In this document: in pieces, positions 32,104-41,892 of the stretch
Layout: every line of letters begins with the position of its first letter
Numbering within the stretch: the first letter of the stretch is position 1
Source of the DNA: Arabidopsis thaliana
Taxonomy: Eukaryota > Streptophyta > Magnoliopsida > Brassicales > Brassicaceae
Assembly (NCBI RefSeq): GCF_000001735.4
Contig: NC_003075.7
Span: forward strand, 3,907,001-3,971,000
Length of the DNA: 64,000 nucleotides
Reading direction: 5' to 3'
Notes under the pieces: generated by a model
Told to the model about the DNA's origin: nothing
Database searches by the model: none
What the model saw: only the letters and a program-made list of their open reading frames with translations
Made by a program: the position numbers and the translations under genes

Positions 32104-33960
32104 CAAACACTATTTTTTTTTTAATTTTCGTATTAAATCTCTTTATTTTATTAGTTATGCTTCTTTATATTTTGTAAATCTAAGTTTTAATTATTTGTTG
32201 TGTATCGATAATGTTATTTATTTATTTTGGATAACAGTAACATACATATTTAGAGAATGATTTTACAAAAAATAATGTTTTATTTATTTATCATAATAAT
32301 AAAACTTGTTTGCAAACCGATGAGTTTCACATAAAAATTTGCACGAACAAGAAGAAATTAACTAATTAGTATTTTACATTCCATCACACTAAAAGAATTA
32401 AGAAGCTTGAAATTTATATGATTATCAGATTCATAGAGTTGACCATCCAAACGTGTTGTATTTTCTCCATTGCACATATTTATATGATAAGAACCCATTC
32501 TTCTTTCTTGTAGAGATGCTTGACATCAGAGCTCCTGCAATCAAGTTTTTCAATTCAATACAAAAATAGAAGCAATATGATAAAAAAAAATCGAATAAAC
32601 TAAAGAGGATCATTAACCACACCACCTATATAATACATTAATCAATGGTTTGAGGGCAGCCATTGCAAGAAGTACAAATCCAAAATTAACCAAAACTCAC
32701 GAATTGCAGACATAACAGCTTGTTCACAAGAGACCCTAGCAAACTCTTTTTTCAAGTCAAATTACTAAACACGACACACATAATTGAACTTTACTCTTCA
32801 TTGGCTATTCAAAGAAACTACGAGTGCAGGAGCGACGAGTGCGATGTAAGAGAATACTTGGTGTGGAGTTGTGATCACAGAGTCGCAGCTTGCACCAAAT
32901 CTTTAACGCCTCTTTCCTGTCTGCTGAACCGCACAAAAGCATATGACCAAAACTACAAACGTTAGAACATAAGACAATAAAATTCACAAGAACAGTTAAG
33001 TACGTGGATATAAATCACTCACAGGAAGTAAATCCAAATCTAGCCCCTTCACATCATAACTACTTAAACAGATTCAGAGATATATCAGAAATAACGGACA
33101 ATATATCAGAAAAAAAGACTAGCAGAGAGAATCCATCGACATGATGCTAATAATAAAGATCTGAACAAATCCGAAAACAAATCGAATTTAATAACAAAGA
33201 ACAACAACAAACAGATTTGTTAAAGATTCGTGTGGTTTTGTGTATACCTTTGAGCTGATTCTGAAGAGACAAGCTTGTGAGGTCATGGCGGGATGATCTG
33301 ATTTAAAAATCGCGCTAGAGCTGCCAGTAATCTGAGAGAGAAAGAGGAATATGGTAATTGAATTGAGAGTTTTATATGCAAAAAGCAGTTGAGATTTCAA
33401 ACTATGAGCACAAATCATGAATCTGTGACAACTTGATCAAATGCAAAGTTGATACTTTTGCTTACCAGCCTTTCATGAACTTCTTCGATGCCAAACCCTT
33501 AATGAACAAACTTAAAGTTTGCAGAAAATAGTTAAAGCATAAGATCACAATCCAATTCCAGATCCAAAGCTACTGTTCATTTCACATGAATCTTGAAATG
33601 AGAAAACGACTAACCATCGTCTTTGTTGCCGGAATCAGCGAAGCGAATCAAAGTTCTCGATCTCTTTCACGATCGGCCATCACAATCGCCAGCTGCTCGT
33701 CTCCCATCGCCGAAAAACTCAAGTCGGGGAAGAAGAAGAAAGAAATATGTAGTGTTTCACGAGTAACCTAATCATCTATTTCACTTCTAATAATTTTTTC
33801 ACTATAATTTATTTTACTTAATTTCATGAGAGATGTATTGTGATGGAGTACAAATTAGGTGTTATTACCAGAACATAACTTTTTTTAATTACAGTCATAT
33901 TTTTAATACTCAGTGTGCCTCTACTAAACGTAATTATAGGGAATGCCACTGTCACGTCAG
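32104..33960. other. AT-rich interval, no gene recognised
   Basis: AT-rich with only short frames. On the minus strand, near 33707-33650, a short ORF begins MGDEQLAIVMADRERDREL and then stops; it has a plausible 5'-exon look, but I recognise no family. Nothing else can be supported. The stretch could be the flank of the original CACTA-A insertion or part of the ULP1-type element to its right. Confidence 0.4.
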
Positions 33961-33979
33961 AAATTGATGACGTAGATTA

Positions 33980-34580
33980 AATGAACTCAGCCGTAACGCG
34001 ATACAACGGGAGTAATGACTGAGTTACAGTATGTTGCGGCTGACTTATAACAAAAACATATGAACTATAACAAAACGGCGAAGTATGAGTATAACTCAGT
34101 CAGACGTTACGTCTGATATATCAAATGTTACCTCAGTTATACTATAACTCAAGCAACGGTATGGCTGAGTTAAGGAATGTTGTCCGAGTTATAAGAAGTT
34201 ATACGATAACCCAGACAATGTTATGGCTAAGTTATGAGAAAACGGCTGACTTATTTCCTCGACACGGCCGAGTTATATTTTTGGACGGCTTAGTTATAGG
34301 ATGATGTGACGGCTGAGTTATGGTCGAGTGTTATAAATCAGCCGTAAAGAGCTGGATTACGGTATAACTCAGCCTTGTTACGGCTTATTTATGTGCAAAA
34401 GATTAATTATTATAATAGCATGCAGTTACGGCTGAGTTTTTAAACGTTACTGCTGAGTTAGTTGAGTTACGACATAACACGGCTGACTTAACTTAGTTTT
34501 TTTCCTGTTTTTTTCCTACGAGTGACTTATAGATTTGCTTGATGGCTCAGTTATGAACTATTCGTTTGGTGGCTTACTTG
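33980..34580. repeat. Motif cluster 1 (mainly GTTACGGCTGAGTTAT orientation)
   Basis: About 20 degenerate copies of ACGGCTGAGTTAT / ATAACTCAGCCGT between 33984 and 34560, for example at 33984, 34160, 34263, 34308, 34334, 34361 and 34424. Non-coding. The other clusters are in the opposite main orientation. Confidence 0.85.
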
Positions 34581-34826
34581 TCACCTCATCACTTCAAAAC
34601 GACGTCGGCTGTAATATTCCATGTCAGCATCGTCAACGGAAATACGAAACGTCCCTTGCTTCTTTAACTCGGCCGTCTCCCTTATGTTGCTCCTGATGAA
34701 AGAGATGATGGCTTCGAAACTATTCTCCATTTCAAACAGCCTTTTGCTGGAACCGTCATCCACACACGGCCTCTTGTTGGAACCGTCATCCACACACCGC
34801 CGCTTATTGGAACCTGATGCATCCAT
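34581..34826 (-). CDS. Small ORF with tandem repeats, unknown
   Basis: 81 codons, ATG at 34824-34826. N-terminus repeats NKRRCVDDGS / NKRPCVDDGS / SKRLFEM, then FEAIISFIRSNIRETAELKKQ and ADMEYYSRRRFEVM. A TATATATATA run at about 34930-34940 lies ~100 bases upstream on the same strand and could be its TATA box. It sits directly beside motif cluster 1. I do not recognise a family. It may be the last exon or a small accessory gene of the ULP1-type element. Confidence 0.4.
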   Translation of the reverse strand: MDASGSNKRRCVDDGSNKRPCVDDGSSKRLFEMENSFEAIISFIRSNIRETAELKKQGTFRISVDDADMEYYSRRRFEVMR

Positions 34827-35385
34827 GATCTCGGAAGAGTTTTATTTCTTAGAGATTAGAAGACAAGACAAGAAAGGAAGAGTAGTAGTTGCTAAGAATC
34901 GACAAGAGAAAAGACAAGAGGGAACCAGTATATATATAGTCCTCTAACGTCGTTTGGTCCTCTAACGACGTTTGGTTCTCTAACGACATTGGGGTTCTTG
35001 ACTATTCAGTTGTCGTAAACTGGTGTATGTATAGTCCTACAGTGACGTTTGGTTTCTTTGATGGGAGGGAAGTTTGGGTTTGACAAGTCAACCATCACGT
35101 TAGAATAACTCAGCCATCACACGATTTGTGTGATGACAAGTCAGCCACCGCGTTAGAATAACTCAACTAAACATCGAATTAAACAACGAGAACTCAGCCG
35201 TGACGGTATCATAACTCAGCCGTAGCACGAATCGAGCGATGATAAGTCAGTCATTACATTGTTTTTTTGTTATAATTAACATAATAATCGATTCATACAG
35301 ACATATCAATCCTAAAGTGTCATTATTTAGTACAATCACATGCTAAAAATCCGAAAAGACACAGACATATGTTCGAAAAAGCAAA
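34827..35385. repeat. Spacer with short tandem repeats and motif cluster 2
   Basis: About three head-to-tail copies of CTCTAACGACGTTTGGT at 34940-35000. Motif cluster 2 (AATAACTCAGCCATCAC, AACTCAGCCGTGAC, ATAACTCAGCCGTAGC, GATAAGTCAGTCATTAC) occupies 35104-35260. No coding frame. Confidence 0.7.
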
Positions 35386-36087
35386 TCACTGCTCAAAAAA
35401 CCGAATGACCATCCTTGCAGGTGCTTCATTGAAGATCTCTGCTGCCATTCTAATCCGTAGACCCTGAATATTTGAATCAGTAATGCCATCAAAACAAACA
35501 CCAAGCAATAAACATTTAAGAATCTTTAACGTGTAAACGCCGCAGGCCCCGGTGATAATATTTTGCGTGACCTTTGTCTTGTGCCTCCGTCAGAATGAAA
35601 ATTGGTCGTATTGCGGGATACGAACTTTGGGAGGAAGAATTTTGCTCATCATCTGTGGAATCATCCTCATGAACGGCCTACAAGCTTCCACGATGTTTCC
35701 ATCGCTAATCGGAGTATGCTCTCCGACGATGCAATCATAGCAATCGATGTGAGACCTAGGCAAGTTCACGTGAAGGGTCACCCAATGATTACCTCCGGTT
35801 TGGCAGACAAGATACAAGTGATCCACATCTGTTATCCACTTCTTATTTGCCGGGTCTTCCCCAGCCGTACCGTTCATCCAACCTAGATACGGGGTATCTT
35901 TGAAAGAAACCCTCTTCGGTTTCATCTTCCACTGTTTGTAATCATTAACCCACATTGACGTGAACCACGGGTGTAGAATCATGACGAGTTCGCTGTGGTA
36001 TGGGCAGGGATCTCGCAGGAGCCTCTGGGCGAGGACTTTCATATACGCAGCAATATGTTGTACTAAAATAAAACCAAGACAAAACAC
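35386..36087 (-). pseudogene. ULP1-like cysteine peptidase (C48) exon
   Basis: Read leftward: VLAQRLLRDPCPYHSELVMI, then DHLYLVCQTGGNHWVTLHVN (catalytic His), SHIDCYDCIVGEH (catalytic Asp), VRIPQYDQFSF, then TQNIITGACGVYTLKILK (catalytic Gln and Cys; usual GDCGVY reads GACGVY), and LRIRMAAEIFNEAP, ending in TGA at 35386-35388. The whole C48 order, with His, Asp, Gln and Cys, is preserved. One in-frame TGA at 35590-35592 interrupts it between His/Asp and Gln/Cys. ULP1 enzymes remove SUMO; the transposon class is of unknown function. The right end (36087) abuts an intron filled with motif cluster 3. Confidence 0.8.
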
Positions 36088-36330
36088 AACATTAACTCAG
36101 CCGTAACCAAGTAAAACTCAGCCTCAACACCTAAATAAATCAGCCATTATATACTTTGACTCAGGCTGAATGACACGATAACTCAGCCATAACGTTAGAC
36201 AAACTCAGACAGAATATAACAATTACTTACATCGTAAATCAGCCATTATCTACTTTAACTCAGGTAGAACGACACGATAACTCAGCCATAACATTAGACA
36301 AACTCAGACAAAATATAACAATAACTTACA
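36088..36330. repeat. Motif cluster 3, intronic
   Basis: Nine copies around ATAACTCAGCCATAAC at about 36090, 36114, 36136, 36160, 36179, 36208, 36237, 36275 and 36300, with a partial tandem structure (36130-36210 resembles 36230-36305). It lies between coding blocks of the ULP1-like gene, so it is probably intronic. Confidence 0.8.
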
Positions 36331-37260
36331 TCATCACCCAACCATCCATATTTGGGTTCTGGCCAGTTCTTTCTTTCGGCCATGATAACAGAGTAGAAAT
36401 CCACCTCGTCTATCCCACTTTCCAACGATTTTTTGCTAACAAATAGTAGTGAAAGTTAATATACACAAATAGTGTAAGCATGTCGTATTTAACAACTTAT
36501 TAAGGTATAAAGGGCCATACCAGTCGAGACTTGATAAATAAGCCTTAAATTTCCGCACTTTGGCCGGATCAACCGGTGCTAGAGGATCATAGATTGCTCG
36601 TGAAGGCAGACAACCCTTCCTCATGCAGCTCAGCCCGTTGTCTCCAATTACTGGAAAAGTGTTAGTGGTCATTAGATCGGGTTTAATCATTGACCTCCCA
36701 TCCGGGGCCAGCTTAACAGTTTTTCTCCTCGCATCTTTTACTCTCTACAGCCTCTCGGTTTCCTCCTCATCTTCATCAGACTCAGGAAGCATTTGATTAT
36801 ACTCAGATATAACCTGGTCAATAACATCAAGTATAGAATCATCATCATCAGCTACCCTCTCACCGTCAGCTTTTTCCTTGGCTTCCTCAGGCTTATTCTT
36901 GGGGACAGAAGAAGTATCACCGTCAGCTTTTTCCTTAGCTTCCTTAAGGTGATTTTGGGGTTTTTATTGTAATCTTTGGCCCCTTTGGAGGCACCTTTTT
37001 AGGCTCCTTTGTAGCAGCCTTTCTTCCTCTCTCCCTGGCGGTTTCTCGATTAGCTCATTTAATGTTTTCTCCTTAACATTACCTTTCTACTTAGGTGATA
37101 GCTTCGCTTTGGAAGAGCGTAAACGACGGTTGAGAAGAGACGTCTCAATGAAATCAATATCAGAAACGATGGAGGCCTTAGCAATTTCTCCATCAAGATT
37201 CCTACTTACCCCAACCTCAGCAATATCTGCATCATTCTCTACCGCTACAGCTTGTTTTGA
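36331..37260 (-). pseudogene. Upstream exons of the ULP1-like transposon gene
   Basis: A short block at 36436-36331 and the frame 36690-36520 (MIKPDLMTTNTFPVIGDNGL, then DPAKVRKFKAYLSSLDWYGP) precede the peptidase, as in this gene class where a conserved block of unknown role leads the C48 domain. Upstream (to 37110) is an acidic and Lys-rich coding-like region encoding many Glu/Asp on the minus strand. Stops occur, and exon borders cannot be fixed by eye. Confidence 0.6.
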
Positions 37261-37535
37261 CTGCATAAACGTAACGAAAACTCAGGCGTTAGATATCGAA
37301 AACTCATACCTATTTATAAATATAACTCAAACATAACTAACTAAAAGTTATAACTTAGCCGTATAATATGAAGATCACTCAGCCATAACTAACTAAAAGT
37401 TATAACTCAGTCGTATAATATGAAGATAACTCAGCCATAACTAAATAAAGGTTATAACTCGGTCGTATAATATGAAGATAAGTCAGTCGTAACTAAATAA
37501 AAGTAATAACTCAGCGATTAGCTTACCGGAGGAGG
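37261..37535. repeat. Motif cluster 4, intronic
   Basis: About ten copies; the core is a ~57-bp tandem unit AAGTTATAACTCAG(T/C)CGTATAATATGAAGAT(A/C)ACTCAGCCATAACTAA repeated between 37340 and 37520. Confidence 0.85.
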
Positions 37536-38016
37536 ACTAGTAGCAGATTGGTTATTTGTAGGTTTGTTTGGACCTTCTGGTGTCTGTTGGGTTTGGGGCT
37601 TAGGGTAGCCTAGCTGCGTTTTGGGTAAAAACATATCTCTAATATAACTAGTAGAGTTTAATTCTGACTAAGCTATGCCCTTCAGATGCTCTTTAATCTG
37701 TTTGACCTCGTTCTCAATAGATGCAAACCTTTTTCAAACTTTGCATCAATCCTCGATTCTACTTGAACTCCAATCACATCCAGACGGGAGGACATTCCTT
37801 TGATGCTATTATCAACGGTGTCAAACCTTGAGTTTAAGGGAGAGATCAAGTTGGACACCACATCCACGAGCGACTGCTGTTCTCCCTGAACATCCTGCTC
37901 GTCCTCGTCCTCATCAGTTTCGACAGCTACTTCCTTCTTTTTATTCTTCTTCTTCTTTTGTGCATCTTTCTCACGAGAATAAAGACCCTCACTGTGAGAG
38001 ACTTTCTGCTTCTTTG
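37536..38016 (-). pseudogene. N-terminal coding remnant of the ULP1-type gene
   Basis: Minus-strand frame with a coiled-coil look: VVSNLISPLNSRFDTVDNSI, SSRLDVIGVQVESRIDAKF, preceded by a basic and acidic stretch (37900-37960; runs of Lys and Asp/Glu). Adjacent to the CACTA-B end. A 26-base segment 37970-37995 recurs 100 bases away inside CACTA-B. Confidence 0.5.
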
Positions 38017-38480
38017 CGCTACAAGAAAATTGCCATTTACCGACTTCAGTATTACGACTACCTTAGTCGCTCACGAGAATGAACACCCTCACTGTAGTCG
38101 TTAAACACCTCTTTACGACAAATAAACGACTATTAAATTTTGTCGCTAATCGAGAGTCGGTAAATAACGTAGTCGTATTTTAGTCGTCAATGAGCGACTA
38201 AGTTACGACTAAGTTCAAGTAAACGCTTTTTTAGTGACATTTTGGTCGTTAAATTTAGAGACTATTAGACGACAAATTAACGATTAACTTGAGGGTTATG
38301 TAGTCGTTGTAGGTAATTAGTCATTAAAATTTACGACTAAAATGTCACTATATTTAAGACTGATTTGCGACTGAAATATCATTTAGTCGGAAATTTTAGT
38401 GACTGAATTGTTATCAAAAACCGACTGCTTGGTTACATTTTTGATGACTAAATTTGCGACTATTGTTGTTATTAGAATAC
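38017..38480. repeat. CACTA-B terminal and subterminal repeats (TAGTCG / CGACTA)
   Basis: From the inverted-repeat-like end, some 20 or more copies of TAGTCG(T/C)(T/C)A or its reverse occur to about 38465, for example TTAGTCGTCAATGAGCGACTAAG and ATTAGTCGTTAAAT-like units. Subterminal repeats of this form are the binding sites of the TNPA-type protein in known CACTA elements. Region 38481-38732 holds nothing recognised. Confidence 0.8.
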
Positions 38481-38732
38481 CTATATGATTGTTCTAAAGA
38501 TGGAAACCTTCCTGAGAAAATAAAACATTACAAGAAGCATAAACACAATACAAGAAGCATGAAAACAAATTTATTGTCATTTCAAAAAAGTACAAAACCC
38601 AAATTACAAAAACATGTTCGATTCACTACAACTTAGAACTTTGTTCAGCATAAGTACAAGCAACACAAGTACACATATATAAAAACTTTGAACCGTGATA
38701 TTGAGTCTTGAGGAAGGAGTTAAGATTCAGAC

Positions 38733-41238
38733 CTATGAAGCAGATGAAGAGGGAGAGGCAGCTGGAGAGGGTGAGATAGGATCTGTGGTTGTCTCCTTAG
38801 CTGGAGGAGATTCGATGAAATTGAGGAACCGAGGATCATTTTCGCGTAAAAACTTCTCCACTAAGGACAAGTGCTCAAGCTTCTTCTTCTGCTCATCTGC
38901 AGCTCGGGAATTCTCAGCTTCACGCAAAGCAATCTCAGATTCACGCCTCTGATTGTAAGAGACCTGCTCTTCTATCTTGCGTTGAGCTTCAAGTAATTGT
39001 TCTTGCAAAGCCACAAAAGAAGTTGAATCACCTACTTGCTTCCGCTTGCCATTGACAAGAGACTCTTTGAGGCTTCCTACTCCATAAGGAACGCCTCTCG
39101 AATCCCTCTCAGTGGACTACAAAGTATGATAAAAGCTGAGATTAGAGAATGAAAAAGATAACTCGAAAACACTAAATTGGGAAACATAAAACGTTACCTC
39201 AAGAAATATGGTTGTACATTCCTCAGCTGTGAGCTCCCGTGCCCGTGAAGTGCCATCTGAAACAGCAGAAGCTTCAGCCTCGAGCTCAGACTGCCTCAGT
39301 TGCAAATTCTTCTGATATAACTCTGCAATCTTCTCCGCCTTTCGATCAACATACGTCCCATCAGGTTTTGTATGTGTTTTGATGAAAACGTCACCAATAC
39401 TGACAGTTTTGCCTAATTGCTCTTCCTGTAATGAAAAAAAAAACAAGTCATAGAAAAGTAGAGAAACATCAGATTAAAGTTGCAAAGGAGTAAACAGAGA
39501 GAAGACTTACCAATTCATCTCGGATTTGATGATATGACTTAGACCCTGAGAAGTGTATGTGAGGACCTAGACCGTTACGGTCAGACATACGGGCATTTGA
39601 ATAGATTTGACTTCTTTCTTGAGCTTCTTTAGTGTCCCAGTACGCAGTCATTTCCTTCCATAAAGTTTTTCCGATCCATTTAGGTTTCTTTCGACTAGTT
39701 CTTACAGTGCTAACCATGCCTTTCATTCGCCTTAAACAGATCTCGTTGAAGTAAAACTAAACAGTCCCTGTGATCAAAGGATCCCAATGGTGTGTTTTCT
39801 ACAAATAGAAAAGGTAATGTCAGTAAAAAAAAGAAGTGTAATCATATATATAAGAAGGGCTGAAAGAACACTTAACAGCAAACTCGAGGAAGTATTTCTC
39901 TTGTCTCTCTTGAGGCACACATGTCCAGCTGTAGAAGAGACCATCAAATTTGTTTGTAAACACTCTAGTGATATTCTTAACAAGTCGTGAGTTTGTGTCC
40001 CGAGTAAACCTCCATACACAAGAAAAACAAGCAGTTATTATATGGCAGAAAATATCTAAATATCAGACCAAAGACTAGCAAAACATAAATTGTGGCTGCA
40101 AAGTATCATACAAACAGATCATATAGAGCAGAACATAGATTGTGGCTGCAAAGTATCATCTAGAACTAAACTTACACAATGACAGACACGATACGTTGCA
40201 GCCACAAGCAGTTGTTCTCGCAAACAACAAGTAGAGACCTAGACAACACGACTCTTCAAACACATTGCAATAGATTGTGGCTGCAAAGTAACATCTAAAT
40301 ATCAAAAACCAAAGACCAACACAACACGAGACTAAAACGAGAAACAATTCAGACATTTTCTCAATCTAATCAATCTCACAAAGCTCATTACCCAACTAAA
40401 CCCTAAGATCAAAACACAACTTAAACTACTTGTTCTCGCAAACAACAAAATAAGACCAACACAACAAGACTCTTTAAACAACAAAATAGATTGTGGCTGC
40501 AAAGTAACAACTATAATATCAAAGACTTTCAGACTTTTAGACCAACACAACACGAAACACAACAAATAAACAATTCAGACATTTTCTCAATCTAATCAAT
40601 CTCACAAGGCTCATTACTCAACTAAACCGACATTGAACACAACATGGGATCACAAACAAGAGAAGAAGAAGATCATACCATGTCGTATTCGGTCGAGGAA
40701 TGGGAGAGAGGACGGTGACGAACTTATCCCTCTCCGGCAACATAAGCAGATCATTTAGGGATTGAAGTGTGTCCTCCTGGAGATCCGGTGACAGAGGTGG
40801 ATATTCTTCGAAGTTGTTGCCTTGAGAGGATGGGTGACTGTGAGCTCGAGACTCTTGAACTAGAGAAGGCGGAGGGTCTTGCTGAGAAGGCGGAGGGTCT
40901 TGTTGAGGAGTCGGAGGAACCTGCTGAGTAGTCGCGGCTTGAGTCGCTGGATTGTTCTGCACTTCTACTGAGGCAGTCCTTTGCACTTCAGGTTGTCGAC
41001 TGCCAGAGTGCTGAAACAATTGTAGAGGCGGCGGATAGTTCTGAACAGGAGCTGCCGTTGACTGTAAAGGAGGAACGGAGGCTTCTGTTGTAGGCGTCTC
41101 TAGCTTAGGAGACTGTTCTGCTGCCGGCGTGAAATCGTACTGAGACGGAAGAGAACGAGGTCGTCGACCAGCCGTGGATGTGGAGGCTCTCTGAGCAAGG
41201 ATAGGACTGGTTCGCTTCTTTTTTCCTCGCCCAAACAT
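38733..41238 (-). pseudogene. CACTA-B TNPA-like gene (Transposase_24 type), nearly intact, spliced
   Basis: Exon 1 starts at ATG 41238 (MFGRGKKKRTSPILAQRAST), is Pro/Gln/Ser-rich, and ends at a GTATGAT donor near 40677. A later exon (about 39990-39880) gives NKFDGLFYSWTCVPQERQEK, the DNA-binding core of the plant En/Spm family. 39786-39469 continues WDPLITGTV, then RMKGMVSTVRTSRKKPKWIG and GPHIHFSGSKSYHQIRDELV. 39446-39117 and 39116-38733 form a coiled-coil tail ending SPSPAASPSSSAS*. The only stop I see is TAG at 39757-39759 (TGTV-stop-FYFNEI), in the conserved block. TNPA-like proteins bind the subterminal repeats and assist transposition. Exon borders are partly inferred. Confidence 0.75.
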
Positions 41239-41892
41239 TGTGTGAAGGAGAGATCTAGATGAGACAGAGGTTCAAATCAAAGAAATCGAAGAAGAAGAAG
41301 AGATTAAGAGGAAAACAAAGAGGAATCTTCGATTTGCTAGGGTTTTGAAGAGGAAATCGAAGAGGAAATCGAAGAGAGAAATTGAAGAAGAAGACTGCGG
41401 ATGTTTCGAAGAGAGAAAGATATTTTTGTTAGGGTTTTCGCATAACAAGTGAATGGTTTGGGCCTAAAGGGTTTGAGCCTAAAAGGTTCAGTTTGTTTAA
41501 ACATTAGTCGCTTAATTGTCACAAATTAGTCACCAATTTTGGGCCTCGAAATTTTTGGCCCAATAATATTGTTGTAGTCGCTAAATTATCACAAATTAGT
41601 CGCCGTAGTTGGGCCTCGAGTTATTTTGGCCCAATAGAATGGTTATAGTCGCGAAAATGTCAGCAATTAGTCGCTTTGTTTAATTTTTAATAATTGGGTT
41701 TGGGCCTTGTGTTTTTTTGGGTCTTAGATATTCAAAAATAGTAATTATATATATAAATATAATTAAACATAACATACTTAGTCAATATAGTTTTTCAAAA
41801 TAATTTAAAATTGTTTGCATAACTTTTGAAAATAACTTAAGTACATATCAAAATTAATAGAAATAACTTAAGTACATATCATAAACACAAAA
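41239..41892. promoter_or_regulatory. Intergenic region between TNPA and TNP2 with a TAGTCG cluster
   Basis: 41500-41690 has five or six spaced TTAGTCGC / GTCGCTAAA units such as GTAGTCGCTAAATTATC and ATTAGTCGCCGTAG, resembling those in the element end, but here upstream of the TNPA gene. This suggests self-regulation by TNPA. The remainder (41700-41890) is AT-rich and non-coding. Confidence 0.55.

Larger units (their letters stand above)
33961..38016 (-). mobile_element. ULP1-like transposon gene region with dispersed AACTCAGCC motif
   Basis: Minus-strand exons of a ULP1-type peptidase gene of the kind carried by Arabidopsis Mutator-like elements, interspersed with four clusters of a degenerate AACTCAGCCGTAAC motif. 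I found no terminal inverted repeats or target duplication, so the element type is inferred from the gene family. The left limit is the first motif cluster; the right limit is the CACTA-B end at 38017. Confidence 0.55.

Noticed and set aside
33586..33771. 61-codon plus-strand ORF
   Set aside because: Low-complexity Ser/Lys-rich, with a better 5'-exon-like frame on the opposite strand; neither can be assigned.
32104..33960. Ordinary host gene in the AT-rich interval
   Set aside because: Short frames only, no conserved domain, no clear exon series.
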